This document shows positions 56,708 to 64,000 of a stretch of 64,000 nucleotides of DNA, one piece after another. The stretch lies in NCBI RefSeq assembly GCF_001673635.1, contig NZ_LZMH01000010.1:87638-151637 (forward strand), written 5' to 3'. Below the pieces are notes generated by a model. The model searched no databases. It was not told the DNA's origin and worked only from the letters and a program-made list of their open reading frames with translations. Every line of letters starts with the position of its first letter. The first letter of the stretch is position 1. Both the position numbers and the translations under genes were made by a program. This DNA comes from Mycobacterium asiaticum. Lineage in GTDB: Bacteria > Actinomycetota > Actinomycetes > Mycobacteriales > Mycobacteriaceae.

Positions 56708-57792
56708 ACGTCGAGCAGTTCCGCGCGGAGCTGTGCGCCTGGCTCGACGAGCATGACTTGACCCCGGAGCCGGACCATTCGCTGCAAGGGCACATGCGTC
56801 AGCTCGCCCGCGTCCATGCCGCGCTCTACGAAGCCGGCTGGATGCGCTACGGGTGGCCGGCCGAAGCCGGCGGATTGGGCGGGCCCGCGCTGCTGCGCGC
56901 GATCGTCGGTGAGGAGGTGGTGGGCCGCCGACTGGCTGAGCCGGGACCCTACTCGATGGTCGAAGTACTGGCCCCCACCATGATCGATTACGCGCCACCA
57001 CAACTCGCCACCGAAATGTTGCCCCGACTGCTCAGTGGCCAAGAAACCTGGTGTCAGGGATTCTCCGAACCGGGGTCGGGCAGCGACCTGGCGTCGCTGT
57101 CCACCCGGGCCACGCCGGACGGCGACAACTGGATCGTCAACGGCCAGAAGGTGTGGACCAGTTACGCGCAGTTCGCCACGCGCTGCATCCTGCTCACCCG
57201 GACCGCGCCCGGATATGACGGAATCACCGCGTTCTTCGTCGATATGAACACCCTGGGCATCACCGTCCGCCCACTGCGCACCATGCACGGCGTCGACGAA
57301 TTCTGCGAGGTCTACTACGACGACGTGGTGATCCCGTCTAACCGCATGCTCGGCCGGCCCGGGGACGGCTGGCGACTGGCGATGGACCTGCTGCCGTACG
57401 AGCGGTCGACCTGCTTCTGGCAGCGGATCGCGTATCTGTATTCGCGCTTCGACGCGTTGATCGCCGAATCGGTTGATGCCGACGAATCCTCCTTGGGTGC
57501 CGCATATCTGGCATTGCATACACTGCGCTGCCGGTCCCGAGCGACGCAGCACCGGCTGGCGGGCGGAGCGCGGCTGGGACCGGACACCTCGATCGACAAG
57601 GTGTTATTGGCCGGTGCCGAACAAAGGCTGTACGACACGGTTCACGACCTGCTCCCCGGAGCCCTCGAACTCGACGACACAGCCTGGCGTCCGGAATACC
57701 TGTATTCCCGGGCGGCCACCATCTACGGGGGCACCGCGGAAATCCAGCGCAACATCATCGCCCGCCGGCTACTGGACCTGGGCAAGGAGTGA
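56704..57792 (+). CDS. Acyl-CoA dehydrogenase (FadE type), larger partner
   Basis: A 362-residue acyl-CoA dehydrogenase with WCQGFSEPGSGSDLASLSTR, WIVNGQKVWTSYAQFATRCILL and the C-terminal YGGTAEIQRNIIARRLLDLGK. GTG start in a GTGA overlap with the SnoaL-like gene; its stop overlaps the next, smaller FadE gene by GTGA. The pair most likely forms a heterotetramer, as FadE28-FadE29 do in cholesterol side-chain degradation. It belongs to a continuous operon that begins at the CMD gene (52892). Confidence 0.92.
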   Translation: MNVEQFRAELCAWLDEHDLTPEPDHSLQGHMRQLARVHAALYEAGWMRYGWPAEAGGLGGPALLRAIVGEEVVGRRLAEPGPYSMVEVLAPTMIDYAPPQLATEMLPRLLSGQETWCQGFSEPGSGSDLASLSTRATPDGDNWIVNGQKVWTSYAQFATRCILLTRTAPGYDGITAFFVDMNTLGITVRPLRTMHGVDEFCEVYYDDVVIPSNRMLGRPGDGWRLAMDLLPYERSTCFWQRIAYLYSRFDALIAESVDADESSLGAAYLALHTLRCRSRATQHRLAGGARLGPDTSIDKVLLAGAEQRLYDTVHDLLPGALELDDTAWRPEYLYSRAATIYGGTAEIQRNIIARRLLDLGKE

Positions 57793-58589
57793 GCGTGAGC
57801 GACCCCGGTGAACTCCAGCTGATAGCGGACTCGCTGCGCACCGCCATGACGGGCGCCTCGGGCGCCAAGCTCGATGCGGCCCTGACCGAACTCGGCTGGC
57901 TCGACATGCTCGCCGAAATCCCGGAATCTGCGATTCCCTTGGTCTTCCGGCTGCTCGGCGAAACCGGAGCGCATGCGCCGGTGCTCAATGACGTCGTGCT
58001 GTGCGCCGCCGGGAGCCCGGGTGGGGGCACCGTGCCGCTGCCGTATGCGGGCGGCTCCTGGGTGGTCTGGGCACGCAGCGACGACACGTCGACCGCGCTC
58101 GACGCAGACCTGCCGATACACCGGACGTCAGCCGGGAAACCGGTGCCGTTGGGCCAGGGGCGCGCGGCGCTGGGCTGGTGGCTCGTCGGCACCAGCCGGG
58201 CGATGCTGTCCCTGGCGCGCCAGCACGCCCTGGATCGCGTGCAGTTCGGCCGGCCGCTCGCGTCGTTTCAGGCGGTGCGGCACCGGCTCGCGGAGACCTT
58301 GGTGGCCATCGAGGGCGCCGAGGCCACGCTGCAGGCCGCCACCGATGAGCCCGATGAGCTGGCGTGCCTGCTGGCCAAAGCCGCTGCGGGACAAGCGGCG
58401 CTGACCGCGGCGCGGCACTGCCAGCAGGTGCTCGGTGGCATCGGCTTCACCGCCGAACACCGACTGCACCAGCACGTCAAGCGTGCGCTGGTGCTCGACG
58501 GCCTGCTCGGCAGCTCGCGGGAGCTCACCCGGGCGGCGGGGAAAGCTGTGCGGGAGCGGGGATTTGCGCCGCGGCTCGCACACTTGTGA
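57789..58589 (+). CDS. Acyl-CoA dehydrogenase-like (FadE type), short partner
   Basis: A 266-residue protein, far shorter than the usual 350-400. The C-terminal helical domain is recognisable (ALDRVQFGRPLASFQAVRHRLAETL, CQQVLGGIGFTAEHRLHQHVKRAL) but the central FAD-binding sheet is shortened, so it is probably the structural partner of the upstream FadE. GTG start in an overlap with that gene. It is the last gene of the plus-strand operon and converges with the FadE gene at 58678-59853. Confidence 0.87.
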   Translation: MSVSDPGELQLIADSLRTAMTGASGAKLDAALTELGWLDMLAEIPESAIPLVFRLLGETGAHAPVLNDVVLCAAGSPGGGTVPLPYAGGSWVVWARSDDTSTALDADLPIHRTSAGKPVPLGQGRAALGWWLVGTSRAMLSLARQHALDRVQFGRPLASFQAVRHRLAETLVAIEGAEATLQAATDEPDELACLLAKAAAGQAALTAARHCQQVLGGIGFTAEHRLHQHVKRALVLDGLLGSSRELTRAAGKAVRERGFAPRLAHL

Positions 58590-58677
58590 CGCGCCCACCT
58601 CTGACCTCTGACGCCGAGTGTGCGGTTCACGACGCGACACGCCGCGTGGGCGTCGTGAGATTCACGCTCGTGGCGCC

Positions 58678-59853
58678 TCAGTTGCGGGGTAAGCCCAGGA
58701 TCCGCTCGGCGATGATGTTGCGCTGGATCTCCGAGGTGCCCCCGGCGATGGTGCCGGCAAAGCTGCGTGCGTAGCGGTCGAACCAACTGCCGTAGTAGTC
58801 ATCAAGATTCAGCGGGGCAAACGGTGCGGTGATCGCCGGGTGGACGAGGCCGTCGGCGCCCTTGGCGTTCAGCGCGTCCTCGGCGGCACGCTGCAGGGCT
58901 TCGGAGCCAAGTAGTTTCAGGACCGACTGCGCCGGCACGTCCTCTTCCCCGCGCGCCGCGCGCGCTGTCGCCGCCGAACCCAGCAGTCGCATCGCCCGGG
59001 CGTCCATCACCAGGGTGGCGTAGCGATCCCGCTCCAGCACCCCGCTGGGCGTGTAATCGGTTGTCAGCTCGTCCAATAGGTTCGCATAGTCGAGCCAGAG
59101 CATCGCGCGCTCGTGGCCAAGGGACCCGTGTGCCACCCGCCAGCCTGCGTTGAGTTCACCGACCAGATTCTCAGCCGGCACCCGCGCATCGGTGAAGAAC
59201 ACCTCGTTGAAGTCGACGTCCTCGTGGTCGCATATCGAGGCGAACGGACGGCGCACCACCCCGGGTGTATCGGTCGGGATCAGCAATACGCTGATGCCCT
59301 TGTGTTTTGGGACTTCGGTGTTGGTGCGCACGAACGTCAGCAGCACGTCGGCATCGTGGGCACCGGATGTCCAGACCTTCTGTCCGTTCACCACGAAGTG
59401 GTCACCGTCGAGCACCGCACGCGTCTTGAGCGATGCCAGATCCGATCCGGCCCCGGGTTCGCTCATGCCCAGCGATGCGGTGATCTCGGCCCGCAGAATC
59501 GGTATCGCCCAACGCTGCTGCTGTTCACGAGTTCCGAACGACAGCAGCGACGCCGCGATAATCCCCACGCCTTGGGGATTGAAGCTGCGATAGATCCGGC
59601 GCCGGGCCATCTCGTCGGCGTGCACATACTGCTGCAGCAGCGAAGCGTTGCGGCCGCCGAACTCGGGCGGGTTGCCGGGCAGCAGCCAGCCGTGGTCGAA
59701 CAGCAGCCGCTGCCACTGGGCCGCCCATTCCGGCAGGTGCGAACACGACCGCGGCCGCTCGATCCCGACGGCCTCGTCGGGCAGATGCTCGTCGAGGAAA
59801 GCGATGAATTCGGCGCGGAATGCCTCGACATCGGCATCGAACGTCAGCTGCAC
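58678..59853 (-). CDS. Acyl-CoA dehydrogenase (FadE type), paralogue of 22448-23620 gene
   Basis: A 391-residue acyl-CoA dehydrogenase, near-colinear with the 22448-23620 product: VVNGQKVWTSGAHDADVLLTF, IFTEVFF-like DFNEVFFTDARVPAENLVGEL and GTIAGGTSEIQRNIIAERILGLP. The likeness spans the whole length. Unlike that one it stands alone, without a small partner upstream. GTG start. It is divergent from the TetR at 60007, with a perfect GAGAAT-type palindrome between them. Confidence 0.92.
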   Translation of the reverse strand: MQLTFDADVEAFRAEFIAFLDEHLPDEAVGIERPRSCSHLPEWAAQWQRLLFDHGWLLPGNPPEFGGRNASLLQQYVHADEMARRRIYRSFNPQGVGIIAASLLSFGTREQQQRWAIPILRAEITASLGMSEPGAGSDLASLKTRAVLDGDHFVVNGQKVWTSGAHDADVLLTFVRTNTEVPKHKGISVLLIPTDTPGVVRRPFASICDHEDVDFNEVFFTDARVPAENLVGELNAGWRVAHGSLGHERAMLWLDYANLLDELTTDYTPSGVLERDRYATLVMDARAMRLLGSAATARAARGEEDVPAQSVLKLLGSEALQRAAEDALNAKGADGLVHPAITAPFAPLNLDDYYGSWFDRYARSFAGTIAGGTSEIQRNIIAERILGLPRN

Positions 59854-59935
59854 GGGCCTCTCCGGGTTTATCGGGGTGCTTCTGAGGGCTGACCGGGTTC
59901 GCTCTCACGAATCCGCTTCCCAAACACGCGTCTAA

Positions 59936-59950
59936 GAGAATAGTATTCTC
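59936..59950. promoter_or_regulatory. Perfect palindrome GAGAATAGTATTCTC
   Basis: The third perfect copy of the shared motif, between the divergent FadE and TetR genes (82 bp and 56 bp from the starts). Its place next to a TetR gene makes that protein the best candidate for the regulator that reads the motif. Confidence 0.75.
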
Positions 59951-60006
59951 GCCGTGAGGAAGTTACAATCTCCAAGACATCGTCCGTGAGGAGGTCGAGC
60001 ACCGCG

Positions 60007-60726
60007 ATGGCACGACGTTCTCCGGTACAGTCCAATCATGTTCTCTCCTCGCGGCAATCTCCTGAGCCGCCCGTGACGAACCCCAGTGAAGAGCCGGCCT
60101 GGAAGCAGCGGGCCGTCGAGCGATCCATCAAGACCGCAAAACTGCGGGCCGCGCAGCGCGTTCAGCGCTTCCTGGACGCCGCGCAGGCCATCATCATCGA
60201 GAAGGGCAGCACGGACTTTACCGTCCAGGAGGTCGTGGACCGGTCGCGTCAGTCCCTGCGAAGCTTCTACCTGCAGTTCGACGGCAAGCACGAGCTATTG
60301 CTGGCCCTGTTCGAGGACGCCCTGAGCCGGTCGGCCGACCAGATCCGCGCCGCCACCGAGAGTCACACCGATCCGCTGGAGCGGCTAAAGGTCGCCGTCG
60401 AACTGCTCTACGAGGCTTCGCGCCCGGACCCCACCGCCAAGCGCCCGCTGTTCACCGATTTCGCGCCCCGTTTGCTGGTGACCCATCCTGCCGAGGTCAA
60501 GATCGCCCATGCCCCCCTGCTGGCTTTGCTGACCGAGCTGATGGAAGCCGCAAGCGAAGCCGGCAAGTTGCGCGCTGACGTCAACGCCAAGCGTGTGGCC
60601 GCCATGACGATGCAGACGGTCATGTTCATCGCGCAGTCCAGCGGCGGCTCCGACGACGCGACGGTGCACCCGATCAGCGCCGACGAGGTCTGGGATTTCT
60701 GCTCACGCGGATTCGCGGGCAAGTAG
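60007..60726 (+). CDS. TetR-family transcriptional regulator
   Basis: A 239-residue TetR regulator if started at ATG 60007; a GTG at 59986 and a GTG at 60073 are alternatives. The DNA-binding domain begins KLRAAQRVQRFLDAAQAIIIEKGSTDFTVQEVVDRSRQSLRSFYLQFDGKHELLLALF, a normal helix-turn-helix with the YxxF signature. The ligand domain is unidentified. It is flanked by a perfect palindrome on its upstream side (59936-59950) and a one-mismatch copy downstream of its stop (60779-60793), so it is a candidate master regulator of the island. It is not a sequence I can match to KstR or KstR2. Confidence 0.9.
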   Translation: MARRSPVQSNHVLSSRQSPEPPVTNPSEEPAWKQRAVERSIKTAKLRAAQRVQRFLDAAQAIIIEKGSTDFTVQEVVDRSRQSLRSFYLQFDGKHELLLALFEDALSRSADQIRAATESHTDPLERLKVAVELLYEASRPDPTAKRPLFTDFAPRLLVTHPAEVKIAHAPLLALLTELMEAASEAGKLRADVNAKRVAAMTMQTVMFIAQSSGGSDDATVHPISADEVWDFCSRGFAGK

Positions 60727-60741
60727 TTCGACCGAACTCAA

Positions 60742-60757
60742 ATTCGCATGAGCGAAT
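60742..60757. promoter_or_regulatory. Perfect inverted repeat ATTCGC-ATGA-GCGAAT
   Basis: A 6-4-6 perfect dyad 15 bp after the TetR stop and upstream of the P450 operon. It could be an operator or a small terminator stem. Confidence 0.35.
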
Positions 60758-60778
60758 ATCGCACGTCATTATCTCCGT

Positions 60779-60793
60779 GAGAACGGTATTCTC
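60779..60793. promoter_or_regulatory. GAGAAT-N3-ATTCTC-type palindrome (GAGAACGGTATTCTC)
   Basis: One mismatch from the perfect motif; about 137 bp upstream of the P450-SDR-SDR operon, whose promoter is expected in this region. Confidence 0.65.
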
Positions 60794-60929
60794 TGTTGAA
60801 AAGAACTACAAATAGCCAAAACGGATTCGACGTTGACACTCGTTGGTGGGTGATGACAGAGTTCTACAGGCGGCATTGTCGCGCCCTCCTGACGAACAGG
60901 GCGCGTTACCGGCGAGAGGGCAATCACCC

Positions 60930-62132
60930 GTGACAGTCAGCGCAGCCAACGACGTCTATTTCGATCCGTACGACGTCGAGCTCAACGCCGACCCCTATCC
61001 CATGTTCAAGCGGCTGCGCGAAGAGATGCCGCTGTACTACAACGAGCAACACGATTTCTACGCGCTGAGCCGCTTCGCCGACGTCGACAATGCGATCGTC
61101 GACTACCAGACCTTCAGCTCGGCCAGGGGCGCGATACTGGAACTGATCCGGGCCAACATCGAGATGCCGCCGGGCGTCCTCATCTTCGAGGACCCGCCCA
61201 TTCATGACATTCACCGTAAGTTGTTGTCGCGCATGTTCACTCCGCGCAAGATCAACGATCTCGAGCCCAAGATCCGCGAATTCTGCGCGCGCAGCCTGGA
61301 TCCGTTGATCGGGACGGGTCGATTCGACTTCGTGAGCGACCTCGGAGCGCAGATGCCGATGCGGGTGATCGGCATGCTGCTCGGTGTGCCGGAAGAAGAT
61401 CAGGAAGCCGCACGCGATTTCGCCAACGCGCAGATGCGCACCGAGGCCGGCAAGCCGATGGAGATCTCGGCCGAGGCGATGCTGAGCGGCGAGTTCTTCG
61501 GCCAGTACATCGACTGGCGCGCCGCGAACCCGTCCAACGATCTGACGACCGAACTGCTCAATGCCGAATTCGAGGACGAGACCGGCACGGTCCGCCGGAT
61601 GCGCCGCGACGAGTTGCTCACCTACATCACCGTGGTGTCGGGAGCCGGCAACGAGACCACCACCCGGCTGATCGGTTGGGCGGGCAAGGTGCTGGCCGAA
61701 CATCCCGATCAGCGGCGCGCGCTGGTCGAGAACCCCGCGCTGATCCCGGTAGCCGTCGAGGAGCTACTGCGGTACGAGCCGCCGGCTCCGCACGTGGCAC
61801 GATACGTCACCCGCGACGTGGAGTACTACGGCCAGCGGGTGCCCGAAGGCAGCGTCATGATGATGCTGATCGGCGCGGCAAACCGGGACCACCGCCAATT
61901 CCCGCCCGACGGTGACGTTTTCGACATCTACCGCGAGCCACATCAGCACCTGACGTTCAGCGTCGGCACCCACTACTGCCTGGGCTCGGCGTTGGCCCGG
62001 CTGGAGGGCCGGATCGCGCTCGAGGAGATCCTCAAGCGCTTCCCCGACTGGGATGTCGACCTTACCGACGCCAAGCTTTCCCCGACGTCCACGGTGCGGG
62101 GTTGGGAGTCCATGCCGGCAATTCTCGGCTGA
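60930..62132 (+). CDS. Cytochrome P450
   Basis: A 400-residue P450. AGNETTT in the I-helix at residues 239-245, ExxR in EELLRYEPP, and heme loop LTFSVGTHYCLG with Cys350; the FSVG variant (for FSFG) is allowed. GTG at 60930 with GAGAGGGC about ten bases before is preferred over the 60843 extension. No ferredoxin is in this operon, so the electron donor must come from elsewhere in the island. It is followed by two SDR genes, 19 bp and 11 bp apart. Confidence 0.92.
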   Translation: MTVSAANDVYFDPYDVELNADPYPMFKRLREEMPLYYNEQHDFYALSRFADVDNAIVDYQTFSSARGAILELIRANIEMPPGVLIFEDPPIHDIHRKLLSRMFTPRKINDLEPKIREFCARSLDPLIGTGRFDFVSDLGAQMPMRVIGMLLGVPEEDQEAARDFANAQMRTEAGKPMEISAEAMLSGEFFGQYIDWRAANPSNDLTTELLNAEFEDETGTVRRMRRDELLTYITVVSGAGNETTTRLIGWAGKVLAEHPDQRRALVENPALIPVAVEELLRYEPPAPHVARYVTRDVEYYGQRVPEGSVMMMLIGAANRDHRQFPPDGDVFDIYREPHQHLTFSVGTHYCLGSALARLEGRIALEEILKRFPDWDVDLTDAKLSPTSTVRGWESMPAILG

Positions 62133-62151
62133 ATCAGGAAACGAGGTAACA

Positions 62152-63003
62152 ATGAGCGAAGACGGCAAGGGGCGGGTAGCAGGCAAAGTCGCCTTCGTCA
62201 CGGGGGCGGCGCTGGGCCAGGGCCGCAGCCACGCGGTGCGGTTGGCACAGGAGGGCGCCGACATCATCGCCATCGACGTGTGCAAACGAGTCGTGGCAAC
62301 GAGCCCGATCCCGGCGGCGACGCCGGAGGATCTCGCCGAAACCGCTGATCTGGTCAAGAGTTACAACCGGCAGATCTACACCGCCGAAGTGGACGTTCGC
62401 GACTATGACGGGCTGAAGGCGGCGGTGGATGCCGGAGTGGACCAGTTGGGTCGGCTGGACATCATCGTGGCCAACGCCGGCATCGGCAACGGCGGGGACA
62501 CCTTGGATCAGTGCACCGAACACGACTGGCAGGAGATGATCGACGTCAACCTGTCGGGTGTGTGGAAAACGGTGAAAGCCGGTGTGCCGCATATTCTTGC
62601 CGGCGGCCGGGGCGGATCGATCATCCTGACCAGTTCGGTCGGCGGGCTGAAGGCGTACCCGCATTGCGGCAACTATGTCGCCGCCAAGCACGGTGTGGTC
62701 GGGCTGATGCGCTCGTTCGCAGTCGAGTTGGGGCAGAAGATGATTCGGGTGAACTCGGTGCATCCCACGCATGTGAGCACCGGGATGATCATGAACGAGG
62801 GCACCTGGAAATTGTTCCGCCCGGACCTGGAGAACCCGGGCCCCGACGACATGGCACCGATCTGCCAGATGTTCCACACGCTGCCCGTCCCGTGGGTTGA
62901 CGCGCAGGACATCAGCAATGCCGTGCTGTTCCTGGCCTCCGACGAAGCCCGGTACATCACCGGTGTCACCCTGCCCGTCGACGCGGGGAGCTGCCTCAAA
63001 TAG
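62152..63003 (+). CDS. Mycofactocin-coupled type SDR
   Basis: A 283-residue SDR with the marks of the mycofactocin-dependent group: GKVAFVTGAALGQGRSHAVRLAQEGADIIAIDVC, a long insertion after it (KRVVATSPIPAATPEDLAETADLVKS), NAGIGNGGDTLDQ, TSSVGGLKAYPHCGNYVAAKHGVVG with Tyr-x3-Lys, and the end YITGVTLPVDAGSCLK. These dehydrogenases hold NAD tightly and pass electrons to mycofactocin. ATG start with CGAGGTAACA upstream. It could oxidise the alcohol made by the preceding P450. No mycofactocin biosynthesis gene is in the window. Confidence 0.9.
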   Translation: MSEDGKGRVAGKVAFVTGAALGQGRSHAVRLAQEGADIIAIDVCKRVVATSPIPAATPEDLAETADLVKSYNRQIYTAEVDVRDYDGLKAAVDAGVDQLGRLDIIVANAGIGNGGDTLDQCTEHDWQEMIDVNLSGVWKTVKAGVPHILAGGRGGSIILTSSVGGLKAYPHCGNYVAAKHGVVGLMRSFAVELGQKMIRVNSVHPTHVSTGMIMNEGTWKLFRPDLENPGPDDMAPICQMFHTLPVPWVDAQDISNAVLFLASDEARYITGVTLPVDAGSCLK

Positions 63004-63014
63004 GGTTTCCGCCT

Positions 63015-63893
63015 ATGGACGGAAACTTGTCGAGTTTCGACGGACGCGGGGCGGTAGTCACGGGCGGCGCGAGCGGGATCGGCCTGGCCACGGCCGCCGA
63101 ATTCGCCCGTCGCGGGGCGCGAGTGGTGCTGGCCGACGTCGACCAGCCCGGGCTGGAGCAGGCCGTCACCCACCTGCGCGGCGAAGGCTTCGACGCGCAC
63201 GGCGTGCAATGCGACGTGCGGCATCTCGAGGAGATGGTGCACCTGGCCGAGGAGTCCTTCCGGCTGCTCGGACAGGTGGACGTGCTGTTCAGCAACGCGG
63301 GCATCGTCGTCGCCGGCCCGATCGCCGAGATGACGCACGAGGACTGGCGCTGGGTGATCGATATCGACCTATGGGGGAACATCCACGCCGTGGAGGCCTT
63401 CCTGCCGAGGTTGCTCGAGCAGGGCACGGGTGGGCACATCGCGTTCACCGCGTCGTTCGCCGGGCTGGTGCCCAACGCCGGGCTGGGCGCGTACGGCGTC
63501 GCCAAGTACGGGGTGGTGGGTCTGGCCGAAACGCTGGCCCGCGAGGTGAAGGGCAACGGCATCGGTGTGTCGGTGCTGTGCCCGATGGTCATCGAGACCA
63601 AGCTGGTGTCCAATTCCGAACGCATCCGCGGCGCAGACTACGGGCTCGCCTCCCAGCCCGATGTCACGGGCTCGACGGGCTCACTCCCCCAGCAGGACGA
63701 CACCCTCGATGTCAATGCGGTCGCCCGCCTGACCGCCGATGCGATCCTGGCCAACCGGCTATACGTGTTGCCGCACGAGGCCGCGCGCGCCTCGATCCGC
63801 CGCCGGTTCGAGCGCCTAGACCGGACTTTCGAGGAGCAGGCCGCCGAAGGGTATCACAACCCGCAGACGGGGACCTACCAGCTCGGACCCTAG
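63015..63893 (+). CDS. Short-chain dehydrogenase/reductase
   Basis: A 292-residue SDR. TGGASGIG cofactor motif, SNAGIVVAGP, catalytic Ser in TASFAGLVPNAG and the AYGVAKYG motif (Tyr-x3-Lys). The acidic residue in LADVDQ favours NAD(H). The C-terminal 70 residues form an extra helix-rich tail (ASIRRRFERLDRTFEEQAAEGY) seen in a subgroup of mycobacterial SDRs. Start ATG 11 bp after the previous SDR. Last gene before the right edge; a G+C-rich hairpin follows immediately. Confidence 0.88.
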   Translation: MDGNLSSFDGRGAVVTGGASGIGLATAAEFARRGARVVLADVDQPGLEQAVTHLRGEGFDAHGVQCDVRHLEEMVHLAEESFRLLGQVDVLFSNAGIVVAGPIAEMTHEDWRWVIDIDLWGNIHAVEAFLPRLLEQGTGGHIAFTASFAGLVPNAGLGAYGVAKYGVVGLAETLAREVKGNGIGVSVLCPMVIETKLVSNSERIRGADYGLASQPDVTGSTGSLPQQDDTLDVNAVARLTADAILANRLYVLPHEAARASIRRRFERLDRTFEEQAAEGYHNPQTGTYQLGP

Positions 63894-63895
63894 GT

Positions 63896-63972
63896 TTGTT
63901 GGCGCGAGCAGACGCGAAAACACCCCCCCCCCCCGCCGGGGGGGGGTTTGTCGGTCTCTGCTCGCGCCAACA
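63896..63972. terminator. Long hairpin, GAGCAGACGC family, copy 4, with poly-C/poly-G core
   Basis: TTGTTGGCGCGAGCAGA (63896-63912) pairs perfectly with TCTGCTCGCGCCAACAA (63956-63972). The inner part has 11 C and 9 G in runs (63923-63945). It follows the last SDR gene directly, and is likely a terminator prone to slippage. Confidence 0.7.
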
Positions 63973-64000
63973 ATGGCGCCACCCTTCGGCGGCCATCTCC

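Noticed and set aside
1..64000. CRISPR arrays, tRNA or rRNA genes, insertion sequences
   Set aside because: No regularly spaced repeats, no cloverleaf with a TTCGA arm and no transposase motifs were noticed; the tandem repeats present lie inside coding regions.

Overview
The window is high-GC, densely packed actinobacterial DNA that is almost certainly from a Mycobacterium. The reasons are a complete yrbEA-yrbEB-mceA-F operon, two pairs of Mce-associated membrane protein genes, five P450s with small one-cluster ferredoxins, several paired FadE-type acyl-CoA dehydrogenase genes, a mycofactocin-type SDR, and many GTG/TTG starts with 4-bp ATGA/GTGA overlaps. The species cannot be fixed from the sequence, but the layout is not the familiar mce4/cholesterol locus, so I read it as an accessory lipid or steroid-like uptake and catabolism region of a non-tuberculosis mycobacterium.

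Layout. 1-3.4 kb: the tail of a P450, then a minus-strand operon with two related multi-pass membrane proteins, a COX III-like and a COX IV-like protein. It is divergent from a TetR gene across two identical 14-bp palindromes. 3.4-6.1 kb: secreted proteins and Mce-associated pair 1. 6.2-15.8 kb: the mce operon on the minus strand. 16.1-20 kb: a CaiB-type CoA-transferase divergent from an SDR-ferredoxin-P450 operon. 20.1-22.4 kb: a secreted protein and Mce-associated pair 2, closed by a strong hairpin. 22.4-30.8 kb: a two-FadE operon divergent from SnoaL-like, epimerase and SDR genes, then a broken nitroreductase, a kinase-like gene, a DUF4189 protein, a CMD protein and a HIBADH-like dehydrogenase. 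31-38.4 kb: two amidohydrolases, a Rieske ferredoxin, an alpha/beta hydrolase, a NuoF-like flavoprotein, a ferredoxin, an SDR and a kinase-like gene. 38.4-47.4 kb: an acyl-CoA dehydrogenase, an enoyl-CoA hydratase, a DUF35-aldolase fusion, a hydrolase, a HIBADH-like protein, two P450-ferredoxin pairs and a DUF1330 protein. 47.5-52.5 kb: a TetR, a thiolase, a FadE and a third amidohydrolase. 52.9-64 kb: a CMD protein, a Rieske oxygenase, an unusual amidohydrolase, three FadE genes, a TetR, a P450 and two SDRs.

How it may work (inference): the Mce transporter with its Mas and secreted partners imports a hydrophobic substrate. P450s and a Rieske oxygenase, fed by ferredoxins and perhaps the NuoF-like protein, hydroxylate it. 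The CaiB transferase could supply CoA, since no acyl-CoA synthetase is present in the window. FadE pairs, a crotonase, thiolase and aldolase then shorten the chain, and SDRs, amidohydrolases and hydrolases process the core. The best new signal is a palindrome, GAGAAT-N3-ATTCTC, at nine intergenic positions in front of most of these catabolic operons. It suggests one shared regulator, possibly the TetR at 60.0-60.7 kb. The substrate is unknown.
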